This document shows positions 1 through 7,599 of a DNA stretch of 64,000 bases, piece after piece. A program made the position numbers and the translations under genes. The first letter of the stretch is position 1. Each line of letters begins with the position of its first letter. Under the pieces are notes generated by a model. That model had not been told where the DNA came from, did no database searches, and was given only the letters and a program-made list of their open reading frames with translations. The stretch is from Parvularcula sp. (GTDB taxonomy: Bacteria > Pseudomonadota > Alphaproteobacteria > Caulobacterales > Parvularculaceae), in assembly GCA_002704915.1 (NCBI GenBank), contig PAIP01000059.1, positions 1 to 64,000 of the forward strand, given 5' to 3'.

Positions 1-1
1 A

Positions 2-49
2 CCCCCATCCCCCGCTTCGCGGGTACTTCCCCCGTAAACGGGGGAAGAG
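2..49. repeat. Dispersed palindromic repeat, copy 1
   Basis: A 48-bp segment made of two adjacent hairpins, one with a ccccgcttcgcggg core and one with a cttcccccgtaaacgggggaag core. Its reverse complement recurs at 54648-54695 with one mismatch. It lies just upstream of the first gene, in intergenic DNA, which suits a REP-like element. The left edge may be cut by the window. Confidence 0.8.
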
Positions 50-62
50 AAAAGGAAACCTC

Positions 63-1187
63 ATGCTCACCATCACCAGCGATTTCGACAGCGGCAATAT
101 TCTCTGCAAAAGCGCCGAAGACCCGTCGAATATCGAGCTTGAGATCAAGCCGGACGGCAAGGCGGCTTTCTTTCAGTGGTTTTATTACTGCGTCGAAGGC
201 GGCGAGGGGCAGAATCTCGTTATGCGTCTCACCAATGCTGATGGCGCGTCCTATCAGGGCGGCTGGAAAGACTATCACGCCGTCGCCTCTTACGATCAGG
301 AAGAATGGTTTCGCGTCGCCAGCACATCCTTCGACGGACGCGAGCTCACGATCCGTCACGCGCCGGACAAGGACAAAGTCTGGTACGCCTATTTCGCGCC
401 CTATCCGACGAGCCGTTACCGCACCTATATCGACAATATAAAAGCATCGTCCGTCCTCAAGGATGCGGTTCTGGGCGAAACCCTGGACGGGCAGGAGATT
501 CATTATTTCCAGGCTGGTTCCGGGCCGCGCCAGATGTGGGTGATTGCGCGCCAGCATCCGGGCGAGGCCATGGGTTCATGGTGGATGGAAGGCTTTCTCG
601 AGCGCCTGACCGACGACACCGACGAAGGCGCAGGTGCGCTGCTTGAAAAGGCGACGCTTCATATTGTTCCTTGCATGAATCTCGACGGGGTCAAGCGCGG
701 GCACCTGCGCACTAATGCGGCCGGCAAGGACCTCAATCGCGCCTGGCGCAACACGACCATGGAGGAAAGCCCTGAAGTCTATCTCGTGCGGGAAAAAATG
801 CGCGAGACCGGCGTCGATTTTTTTCTCGACGTGCATGGCGACGAGGCGATCCCCAATAATTTTCTCGACAACGCCTTCGGCATCCCCTCCTGGGACGAGC
901 GCCACGAGAAACTTTTCGCCACCTATTCCTCGCGGCTTCTCGACATCTCGAAGGATTTCCAGACCAAGCAGGGCTATCCGCCCGCGGCGCCCGGCAAGGC
1001 CAATCTCGACATCGCGAACTCCTATGTGGCCGAGACCTGGAACTGCCTGTCCATGACGCTTGAAATGCCGTTCAAGGACGCGAATGTGAACCCGGACCCG
1101 GAGCATGGCTGGTCGCCGGCGCGCTGCCGGAATTTCGCCCGTGAGCATCTGACGGTGATGGCGGAAATCGCCGACATGCTGCGCTGA
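63..1187 (+). CDS. M14 family zinc carboxypeptidase (cytosolic carboxypeptidase-like)
   Basis: Probable zinc metallocarboxypeptidase of the M14 family, in the branch related to cytosolic carboxypeptidases. Residues 1-130 form an N-terminal beta-rich domain typical of that branch. The catalytic domain follows, with the zinc motif HPGE (His165, Glu168), a GKDLNRAW substrate-binding segment near 221-228, the third zinc ligand in DVHGDE (His258), and a TLEMPFKD segment near 345 carrying the likely catalytic Glu. No signal peptide is visible, so a cytoplasmic location is expected. The start is preceded by an AAGGA ribosome-binding site. Family members remove C-terminal residues from peptides; the substrate here is unknown. 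The gene stands alone, between a palindromic repeat and the dispersed element at 1241-1310. Confidence 0.88.
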   Translation: MLTITSDFDSGNILCKSAEDPSNIELEIKPDGKAAFFQWFYYCVEGGEGQNLVMRLTNADGASYQGGWKDYHAVASYDQEEWFRVASTSFDGRELTIRHAPDKDKVWYAYFAPYPTSRYRTYIDNIKASSVLKDAVLGETLDGQEIHYFQAGSGPRQMWVIARQHPGEAMGSWWMEGFLERLTDDTDEGAGALLEKATLHIVPCMNLDGVKRGHLRTNAAGKDLNRAWRNTTMEESPEVYLVREKMRETGVDFFLDVHGDEAIPNNFLDNAFGIPSWDERHEKLFATYSSRLLDISKDFQTKQGYPPAAPGKANLDIANSYVAETWNCLSMTLEMPFKDANVNPDPEHGWSPARCRNFAREHLTVMAEIADMLR

Positions 1188-1240
1188 TCACCGCGCCCGC
1201 ATAGGGCGAGCCGGAGCCCGGAAAATTCATCATTTCTGTT

Positions 1241-1310
1241 GAATTCTTCAATATTTCCCAGTGTTGGTGAATAGTTATCCAACACCTTCGCGGCCGCCTT
1301 ATACTCTCTC
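1241..1310 (+). repeat. Dispersed intergenic element, copy A (AGTTATCCA-N15-CCTTATACT)
   Basis: This 70-bp segment aligns without gaps to 54841-54910, and its core recurs at 35099-35131. The core is AGTTATCCA (1273-1281), 15 bp, then CCTTATACT (1297-1305). AGTTATCCA sits in the loop of a hairpin (GTGTTGG...CCAACAC). A second shared block, 27 of 29 bases identical to 54986-55014, lies at 1375-1403. TTATCCA resembles most of a DnaA box and TATACT resembles a -10 hexamer. Function unknown. Confidence 0.7.
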
Positions 1311-1348
1311 AACAGTAGTTCCCGATGTGATCCTTAGGATTGTTCGAG

Positions 1349-1537
1349 ATGGCAAAAGTGACGGAAACGACGACGGAGCATAAAATTCCAAATGGCGCCA
1401 CATCGCCCGCAACACCGCATGAAACAAGGGCGCAAAAGGGCGCGGAGGCTCGCCTCGACAAAGGACCAGCGCCCATTTATCGCGGGACGCAGCCCTCGCG
1501 CAATCCGGACGAACTCAGTATGAAAAGGCCTCGTTAA
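1349..1537 (+). CDS. Small Pro/Thr-rich hypothetical protein
   Basis: An unrecognised 62-residue hydrophilic protein rich in Thr, Ala and Pro, with no signal peptide or membrane segment. The ATG at 1349 is preferred over an in-frame TTG nine bases upstream. It lies about 45 bp downstream of the TATACT of the dispersed element, so it could be transcribed from it. It ends 9 bp before ccmF, the position where many genomes carry ccmE, but it shows none of the CcmE heme-binding features. Bases 1375-1403 inside it recur at 54986-55014 in a different setting, so part of the reading frame may be repeat sequence. Coding status is uncertain. Confidence 0.45.
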   Translation: MAKVTETTTEHKIPNGATSPATPHETRAQKGAEARLDKGPAPIYRGTQPSRNPDELSMKRPR

Positions 1538-1546
1538 AGGCTCTCA

Positions 1547-3532
1547 ATGACCCCGGAAATCGGACATTTCGCACTGATCCTCGCCTTCATGCTGGCGCTC
1601 ATTCAGGGCCCGGCCCTGTTCATGGGCGCGCGGGGCGGCGATGCGCGCTTCGCCGTGTTCGCACAGCGCGCGTCGATCCTGATATTCGGCCTCGTGGCGC
1701 TTTCCTTTTTCAGCCTGATGCACGCTTACGCCGTGTCGGATTTTTCCGTCGCCAATGTGTTCCAGAATTCGCACTCCGCGAAGCCGTTCATTTACAAGCT
1801 CACCGGCACATGGGGGAACCATGAAGGCTCCATGCTGCTCTGGGCGCTGATCCTCACCTTGTTCAGCGCCGTCCTGGCGATGCAGGGCCGCGCCGCGCCC
1901 CGCGATCTTTTATTGCTGACGCTGGGCGTGCAGGCGCTGATCATCACGGCATTCCTCGCCTTCATTCTGTTTACGTCGAACCCGTTCCTGCGCCTCATCC
2001 CGACGCCCGCGGACGGAACCGGCCTCAACCCGCTGCTGCAGGATCCCGGTCTCGCGATCCATCCGCCGTTTCTTTATCTCGGCTATGTCGGCTTTTCGAT
2101 CCCGTTTTCCTTCGCGGTGGCGGCCCTAATTCGCGGCCGAGCCGACAGCGTCTGGGCTCGGCTCGTGCGGCCATGGGCGCTCATCGCCTGGGTGTTTCTG
2201 ACGATCGGCATCATGCTTGGAAGCTGGTGGGCCTATTACGAGCTTGGCTGGGGCGGCTGGTGGGCCTGGGACCCGGTGGAAAACGCGTCTTTCATGCCCT
2301 GGCTTGCAGGGACGGCGCTTATCCATTCGATCCGCGTGGTCGAGCGGCGCGACGCCATGAAAGGCTGGGCGCTGCTTCTCGCCATCACGACCTTTTCCTT
2401 GAGTCTCGTCGGCACCTTTCTTGTGCGCTCCGGCGTCATCACCTCGGTGCATGCTTTCGCGGTGGACCCGGCGCGGGGCGTCTTCATCCTCGCTATTCTG
2501 TTCGCGGCGATTGGCGGGTCTCTTACGGTTTTCGCCTTTCGCGCCAATTCCCTCTCGGCCACAGGCGCCTTCACGCCGGTGAGCCGGGAAGGCGCGCTGG
2601 TCGTCAACAATGTCCTGTTGCTGGTCGCCTGCGCGGTGGTGTTCGTGGGGACTTTCTATCCGCTTTTCATCGACGTCCTCTCCGGCGAAAAGATTTCCGT
2701 GGGCGCGCCCTATTACAATCTCATCTTTGCGCCGCTCGCCTCGCTGACGCTTCTGCTCGCGGCTGTGGGGACATTGCTCGCCTGGAAAAAAGGCGATCTC
2801 GGCGCCAGTTTGAAAAAGCTCTGGCCGGCCGCCGCCGCCGCTTTGGTCATAGCTATCATCGCCGCAATCTTTGCCGACCGGGCGCGGATCAGCGGCGCCT
2901 TCGCCATGGGACTGGTCGTCTGGCTCGCGGGCGGCGCGTTGATCGATATCGCAGAGCGCATCAAGCTTTTCCGCGGACCGTTCGCGCAAAGCCTTTCCCG
3001 CGCTAAAGGCCTTCCCGGCGCAGCCTGGGGGGCTTGCCTCGCCCATGGCGGATTGGCGCTCTTTGCACTGGGCGCGGCGTCCATGAGTCTCTGGAAAACC
3101 GAAGTCGTGCAATTGATGGCGGAAGGCGACCGCGCCGAAATCGCCGGATATGAGGTGACGCTGCAATCGGTGGAGCGCCTTCGCGGGCCGAACTATGAAG
3201 CCGAGCGCGCAACTTTTGTCGCGAGCAAGAACGGCGAAACGGTGACGCTCGCCGGCGAGCGGCGGTTTTATCCGGTGCGCGGCATGGAAACGAGCGAGGC
3301 GGCGATCCAGGCGCGAGGGGTCAGCGATCTCTATATCTCCTTCGGCGCAAATACATCCGGCAATGGCTGGCCCGTAAGGCTCTTTTTCAATCCGCTGGTG
3401 GGTTTTCTTTGGATCGGCGCCGGCGTCACGGCGCTGGGCGGGCTGATCGCGTTTGGCGATCGCGGCCGCAAGCCGGCGAAGCTGCGCAAGGATAAACCGG
3501 CGCCGGCCGGTGCGGAGGCGGCGCCCGCATGA
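1547..3532 (+). CDS. ccmF: Cytochrome c heme lyase subunit CcmF
   Basis: Large polytopic inner-membrane protein of System I cytochrome c maturation. It takes heme from holo-CcmE and, with CcmH, attaches it to CXXCH motifs of apocytochromes in the periplasm. At 661 residues it has normal CcmF length. The tryptophan-rich WWD heme-handling segment is plain near residues 225-245 (GGWWAWDPVENASFMPW), with conserved His-containing loops either side (TGTWGNHEGS, IHPPFLYLGYVG). The C-terminal end has a periplasmic domain and a last membrane helix. It is the first gene of ccmFGHI, and its stop overlaps the ccmG start by 4 bp. ccmABCDE are not in the window. Confidence 0.97.
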   Translation: MTPEIGHFALILAFMLALIQGPALFMGARGGDARFAVFAQRASILIFGLVALSFFSLMHAYAVSDFSVANVFQNSHSAKPFIYKLTGTWGNHEGSMLLWALILTLFSAVLAMQGRAAPRDLLLLTLGVQALIITAFLAFILFTSNPFLRLIPTPADGTGLNPLLQDPGLAIHPPFLYLGYVGFSIPFSFAVAALIRGRADSVWARLVRPWALIAWVFLTIGIMLGSWWAYYELGWGGWWAWDPVENASFMPWLAGTALIHSIRVVERRDAMKGWALLLAITTFSLSLVGTFLVRSGVITSVHAFAVDPARGVFILAILFAAIGGSLTVFAFRANSLSATGAFTPVSREGALVVNNVLLLVACAVVFVGTFYPLFIDVLSGEKISVGAPYYNLIFAPLASLTLLLAAVGTLLAWKKGDLGASLKKLWPAAAAALVIAIIAAIFADRARISGAFAMGLVVWLAGGALIDIAERIKLFRGPFAQSLSRAKGLPGAAWGACLAHGGLALFALGAASMSLWKTEVVQLMAEGDRAEIAGYEVTLQSVERLRGPNYEAERATFVASKNGETVTLAGERRFYPVRGMETSEAAIQARGVSDLYISFGANTSGNGWPVRLFFNPLVGFLWIGAGVTALGGLIAFGDRGRKPAKLRKDKPAPAGAEAAPA

Positions 3533-4062
3533 AACGCGTGCTTCTCATCATCCCGGTTCTTTTGTTTCTGGTGGTCGGCGTCTTTTTCTATTCGGGATTA
3601 AAGCGCGATCCATCGGCGATCCCGTCGGAGCTTGTGGACAAGCCGCTGCCTGAGTTCTCCTTACCGGCCATTGAAGGTTTTGATGAAGGCTTTTCGTCGG
3701 AGGAGTTGAAAGGCGAGGTTGTGCTGCTCAACGTCTTCGCTTCCTGGTGCGTGAGCTGTCACATCGAACATCCGTTTCTGATGCAGCTTGCAAAGGATGA
3801 CGCGATCAAGATTTACGGTCTCAACTGGAAAGAAAAACCCGGCGACGGCAAGGCGTGGCTCGACCGGCTCGGCAATCCCTACACAAAGGTTGGCGATGAT
3901 CAGGCCGGCCGCGTCGCCATCGATCTCGGCGTGACCGGCGCGCCGGAGACTTTCGTCATCGATAAAGAGGGCCGGGTTCGCTATCGCGTCGCCATGCCCA
4001 TTACCGAAGCCTATTGGAATGACAAATTGGCGCCGATGATCGAGGAGCTGCGCCGCCAATGA
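3529..4062 (+). CDS. ccmG: Thiol:disulfide oxidoreductase CcmG/DsbE
   Basis: Membrane-anchored periplasmic thioredoxin-like protein that reduces the apocytochrome c or CcmH disulfide before heme attachment. The N-terminus has one hydrophobic anchor (residues 1-24). The thioredoxin fold follows, with the active site WCVSC in FASWCVSCHIEHP near residue 70 and the cis-proline segment GVTGAPETFVID near 145, where CcmG proteins carry their characteristic acidic environment. The length (177) is typical. It is translationally coupled on both sides: ATGA overlaps with ccmF and ccmH. Confidence 0.95.
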   Translation: MKRVLLIIPVLLFLVVGVFFYSGLKRDPSAIPSELVDKPLPEFSLPAIEGFDEGFSSEELKGEVVLLNVFASWCVSCHIEHPFLMQLAKDDAIKIYGLNWKEKPGDGKAWLDRLGNPYTKVGDDQAGRVAIDLGVTGAPETFVIDKEGRVRYRVAMPITEAYWNDKLAPMIEELRRQ

Positions 4063-4511
4063 GATTTCTTGTTCCTGTCATGTTGCTGCTTTTCCTCGGC
4101 GCCGCGTCGGCCGCTGAGCCTGACGAGTTGCTGGACGACCCGGTTTTGGAAGAACGCGCGGAAAAGATCGATGAGCAATTGCGATGCGTCGTCTGTCAGA
4201 GCCAGTCTATTGCGGAATCCAATGCGCCGCTGGCGAAGGACCTGCGGCTCCTGGTGCGAGAGCGTCTGGTCGCCGGGGATACGGATAAGGAAGTCATCGC
4301 CTATGTGGTCGAACGCTATGGCGATTATGTGCTTTTAAAGCCGCCGGTGCAGGGCAACACGCTGTTCTTATGGGGCTTTCCGGCTCTGGCGCTGCTTGCC
4401 GGCGCGGCGGGCGCGTTTTTCTTTCTGCGCCGCCCTAAACCGGCGCCGCCGGCGCCCCTGAGCGACGAGGAAGAGGCGGAAGTCAACCGCCTTCTTGATG
4501 AGCGCGGCTGA
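4059..4511 (+). CDS. ccmH: Cytochrome c maturation protein CcmH
   Basis: Periplasmic thioredoxin-like subunit of the heme lyase complex, which handles the CXXCH thiols of apocytochrome c. It has a signal peptide (residues 1-18, ending ASAAEP), the signature CVVCQ redox motif near residue 43 in a helical bundle, a C-terminal transmembrane helix (about 102-124) and a short acidic cytoplasmic tail. It is the short 150-residue type, with the TPR domain encoded separately by the next gene. It overlaps ccmG by 4 bp and ccmI by 1 bp. Confidence 0.96.
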   Translation: MRFLVPVMLLLFLGAASAAEPDELLDDPVLEERAEKIDEQLRCVVCQSQSIAESNAPLAKDLRLLVRERLVAGDTDKEVIAYVVERYGDYVLLKPPVQGNTLFLWGFPALALLAGAAGAFFFLRRPKPAPPAPLSDEEEAEVNRLLDERG

Positions 4512-5365
4512 TGCTCTGGATTGTTATTCTTGTTATCGCCGTGGCGACGCTCGGCCTATTGGTCGAGCCGTTTTTGCGTGGACGAAAACCGGCTGAAACG
4601 CTGGACGAGGAAGATTATCTCGCAGCGCAGATCGCCGACATCGAACGCGATCGCGAAGCGGGCCTGATCAGCGCGGAAGAGGCGGATGCGGCCGAGAAAG
4701 AAGCGCGCCGCCGATTGCTGGCCGCCCACCGGGCGGCTGCGCAACGAGAGAAAACCGTAGGCGGCAAAAAGACGATCATGGCGGCGCTCCCGCTCACGGC
4801 GCTGGCGCCGCTGGCTGCGTTTCTTATTTATGGACTGTTGGGCAACCCCTCCGGCGCGGCGACGCAAGCGGGTCAACAGCTCGCCGCGCGCAATCGCGCG
4901 CAAATGGCGGCGGAGATGTCGCCGGAAGATCGTACACAGATGATTTCGGGAATGGTTGAGGGTCTTGCCGCGCGCCTTGAAGAAAACCCCGATGACGTCG
5001 AAGGCTGGACCATGCTGGGGCGGTCTTATGCGGTGATCGGAGATTTCGACAAAAGCGCGGCGGCTTATGAGCGTGCGATTTCGCTTTCCCCTGAGAATCC
5101 CGACCTTCATGTAGGGCGGGTTGAGGCGCTCATGTCGTCGCGGGCGGCGCAAGGCTTGGGGCTGGACGACGAGATCGCGGACGCCGTAAATGCGCTTGCC
5201 GCGCTCAATGAAGATCATCCGTTCGCGCTCTATTTTCAGGGGCTCGCCGCCAGCCAGAACGGCGACGCCGAGGCTGCGCGGGAATACTGGTCGCGGCTTG
5301 TCGCGATGATGCCGGAAGAAGCGCCCGAACGCGCGCGGCTTATCGAAATGATCGACGCGCTTTAG
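4511..5365 (+). CDS. ccmI: Cytochrome c biogenesis TPR protein CcmI (CycH)
   Basis: Apocytochrome c chaperone of System I. It has an N-terminal membrane helix (1-20), a cytoplasmic segment with an acidic coiled-coil-like stretch (about 30-80), a second helix (about 93-112), then a periplasmic TPR domain (about 135-284) with recognisable repeats such as WTMLGRSYAVIGDFDKSAAAYERA. The TPR part of characterised CcmI proteins binds the C-terminal helix of apocytochrome c and delivers it to CcmFH. It is the last gene of the operon, and a 190-bp gap follows. Confidence 0.93.
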   Translation: MLWIVILVIAVATLGLLVEPFLRGRKPAETLDEEDYLAAQIADIERDREAGLISAEEADAAEKEARRRLLAAHRAAAQREKTVGGKKTIMAALPLTALAPLAAFLIYGLLGNPSGAATQAGQQLAARNRAQMAAEMSPEDRTQMISGMVEGLAARLEENPDDVEGWTMLGRSYAVIGDFDKSAAAYERAISLSPENPDLHVGRVEALMSSRAAQGLGLDDEIADAVNALAALNEDHPFALYFQGLAASQNGDAEAAREYWSRLVAMMPEEAPERARLIEMIDAL

Positions 5366-5500
5366 CGTGACGCCTTGAGATAACGAGTTGGAGCGATTGC
5401 GCAGCGCATACTGTGATCTGCGTCACTTGCGCGCCGTGAAAGGTGCGACCTCGTCTTGCCTCGCCGCATCGATGCGGCCTAGGGTTTCGCCTCGCATCCG

Positions 5501-5526
5501 CCAAGAAGATGCGCCAAGAAGATGCG
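5501..5526 (+). repeat. 13-bp perfect tandem duplication
   Basis: CCAAGAAGATGCG occurs twice in direct contact, 30 bp upstream of the next start codon. It is probably a slippage duplication in the 5' untranslated region and has no other visible function. Confidence 0.9.
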
Positions 5527-5555
5527 TATGGGGAAATAGGGCAGGAAGATCCGGA

Positions 5556-5942
5556 ATGAACGATGTCTCGTTCGTCTTTGCGCTGTTGTTGACCTATCAG
5601 GCCAAGCATTTCATCAGCGATTATCTCTTACAGACGACATGGATGGCCAATGGCAAGATGAAGCCCGGCTGGGGTTTCCTCTATCCGCTGACGCTCCATG
5701 TCCTGATTCATTCCGTGCTGACCTTTATCATCGTCATGATGGTCAATCCGTCCTTGTGGTGGCTTGCGCTCGTGGATTTCGCCGCGCATTTCTTCATGGA
5801 CCGGATCAAGTCTGCGCGTTCGCTGCTCGGGCGTTTCGGCGATCCGAGACGTCAGTCCTTCTGGATCGCTTTCGGCTTCGATCAGATGATTCACCATTTA
5901 ACGCATTATTTTATCATCTGGCAGCTCGTTACAAACCGCTAA
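5556..5942 (+). CDS. DUF3307 integral membrane protein
   Basis: A 128-residue polytopic membrane protein of the DUF3307 family. An early LLTYQAKHFISDYLLQT segment is followed by two hydrophobic helices and the characteristic LVDFAAHFFMDRIK and FDQMIHHLTHY segments. These His/Asp-rich membrane motifs suggest metal or proton chemistry, but the family function is not known. The ATG at 5556 is preceded by AGGAAG; an upstream extension to 5388 lacks a ribosome-binding site and would read through the leader. It is followed by 200 bp containing two hairpins ahead of the next operon. Confidence 0.8.
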   Translation: MNDVSFVFALLLTYQAKHFISDYLLQTTWMANGKMKPGWGFLYPLTLHVLIHSVLTFIIVMMVNPSLWWLALVDFAAHFFMDRIKSARSLLGRFGDPRRQSFWIAFGFDQMIHHLTHYFIIWQLVTNR

Positions 5943-6032
5943 GGCCCAGAAAAAGCCCGGTTTTCGCCATGCTTTCATGGTATATGCCGCCGAGAAAACG
6001 GTTGCGGGGGGAGATGCCGCATCGCATAGTTG

Positions 6033-6074
6033 AAGGCGAGAGAGATCGCCTTGGAGCGCGCCTTTGCGCGCTCC
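6033..6074 (+). promoter_or_regulatory. Two back-to-back hairpins in the leader of the sensing operon
   Basis: AAGGCGA/TCGCCTT (6033-6052, 6-nt loop) is followed directly by GGAGCGCG/CGCGCTCC (6053-6074, 6-nt loop). They lie 80-120 bp upstream of the first gene of the operon. No T-tract follows, so these are leader structures rather than an obvious terminator. Confidence 0.6.
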
Positions 6075-6156
6075 GGCGATATGCGGGTATGGCGTCTTTC
6101 CCGGAGCGGGCCCAGGAGCGGGCAGGAATATCGTCGCGCCGGGCAGGGGGAAGATT

Positions 6157-7590
6157 ATGGGAGAAAATTCCCGAATAAGGTTGTTTGAGCGCGCCGGCGC
6201 GGCGGGGCTCGCAGTTCTATTTTTTTCGGGCGCCGCTGTTGCGCAAGAGCCGGAAGAAGCGGCCCGCGAGGCGGTCGAGCGCGATCTTTATGAAACGCAG
6301 CGAACTTCTGACCGCGAAGTGCGTCGCCAGACGCAAATTCCGTTCGAAATGGTGCTGTCAGCGCCGGACAATATTCAGCTCAATATAGACTATGCGCGCC
6401 AGCAGATCGCCGCCGGCGATCTGAAAGAAGCGGGCGCCACGCTTGAGCGCATCCTGTTGCTCAATCCCACCCTATATGATGTGCGGGTGCTTTACGGCCT
6501 GGTTCTGTATCGCCTCGGTCTTTACGATCGCGCGCGCTATGAGCTGGAGCTGGCGCTGGAAAGCGGCGAGTTGCCGGCGGCGCTGGCCGCGGAGGCGGAA
6601 ACCTATCTCGGCCGCATCAAATATCAGCAGCGGCGGACGCGCGGCGCGCTCACTATCACGACCGGCGTCGATTATGAATCGAACCGCAATCAGGCGCCGT
6701 CGAGCGGGCAGGTTCTTTTTTCCCTGCCCAATCCTTTCAATCCGAACCAGTTCGTAACGACGACATTAGCCTCAAATCCGAAGGTGGATGACTTTGCCTT
6801 TGTTGTCTCTGCGCAGGGGCGGGTGCAGCACGATCTCGGCACGCAAGAGGGAAGCCTGTTGCACGCCGATATCGGCTTTTATCATTCGGACAAGACGGAG
6901 TTCGACAGTCTCGATCTCAACGCGGCGAGCGTCGCGCTGGGCGGCACCTGGTATGCCGGCAACTGGTCGGTCACACCGGCGGTTCGCGGCGGATTTTACT
7001 GGCTCGATGGCGAGGATTATCTCGCCACCTATGGCGGCGAAGTGGAAGTCGCCTATCGCTGGACGCCGAAATTCACGACCTATGTCAATTTTCGCGGCGA
7101 GGAAGAAGACTTCCGCGACACAAGCGATTTTGGCGCGGCGAGCATCCGGTCCGGTCGGCGCCTCAGCGGGCGGGCCGGTTTCACCTGGCGTTTTTCATCG
7201 CGGCAGAAACTGAATGTCGAAGGCCTCTACGCTGACAAAAACGGCGAGGCTGTCTTCGAGACCTATGATCGCTATGGCGTCTTTGCGCAGCATAGCATGC
7301 TCCTCGGGCGCGGCGCCTTTTCCATGATCGGTTTCTGGGCGGAGAATTCCTCTTATGATGGGCCGGACCCGTTCATTACGCCGGCGATCACGCGCGATGA
7401 ATGGCTTTATCGCGGCCGTTTCACCATTGGCGCGCCGGTGTCTTTCTTTGCGCCCGGCCTGCCGGAGGCCATCAAGGATATCAATCTCATCGCACAATAT
7501 GAATATGAGACGGTGGACTCCAACATTTTGAACTTCGATTACAAAACGCACAAAGCCGCGTTTCTGATTTCGAAGCGTATTGCGTTTTAG
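6157..7590 (+). CDS. Slam-like outer-membrane protein (TPR domain plus DUF560-type beta-barrel)
   Basis: Predicted outer-membrane translocon subunit of 477 residues. A signal peptide (1-29, AAVAQ) is followed by a periplasmic TPR region (about 74-158) and a barrel (about 163-477). The barrel opens with TTGVDYESNRNQAPSS and closes with TVDSNI...DYKTHKAAFLISKRIAF. Both ends and the terminal Phe match the surface lipoprotein assembly modifier (Slam/DUF560) pattern, as does the overall length. Slam proteins export lipoproteins or soluble partners that carry TbpB-like barrel domains. The next gene, 9 bp downstream, has repeats of that kind, which suggests a cognate pair. The start at 6157 gives a proper signal peptide and has a GGGGGAAG ribosome-binding site. 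A generic TPR/porin protein is the alternative. Confidence 0.7.
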   Translation: MGENSRIRLFERAGAAGLAVLFFSGAAVAQEPEEAAREAVERDLYETQRTSDREVRRQTQIPFEMVLSAPDNIQLNIDYARQQIAAGDLKEAGATLERILLLNPTLYDVRVLYGLVLYRLGLYDRARYELELALESGELPAALAAEAETYLGRIKYQQRRTRGALTITTGVDYESNRNQAPSSGQVLFSLPNPFNPNQFVTTTLASNPKVDDFAFVVSAQGRVQHDLGTQEGSLLHADIGFYHSDKTEFDSLDLNAASVALGGTWYAGNWSVTPAVRGGFYWLDGEDYLATYGGEVEVAYRWTPKFTTYVNFRGEEEDFRDTSDFGAASIRSGRRLSGRAGFTWRFSSRQKLNVEGLYADKNGEAVFETYDRYGVFAQHSMLLGRGAFSMIGFWAENSSYDGPDPFITPAITRDEWLYRGRFTIGAPVSFFAPGLPEAIKDINLIAQYEYETVDSNILNFDYKTHKAAFLISKRIAF

Positions 7591-7599
7591 GGGGACGAC

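Noticed and set aside
1340..1537. CcmE, expected before ccmF
   Set aside because: The small ORF lacks the membrane anchor and heme-binding His segment of CcmE, so ccmE must lie elsewhere.
5388..5555. Upstream extension of the DUF3307 gene
   Set aside because: The extra 56 codons include the 13-bp tandem repeat and have no ribosome-binding site, while the ATG at 5556 follows AGGAAG.
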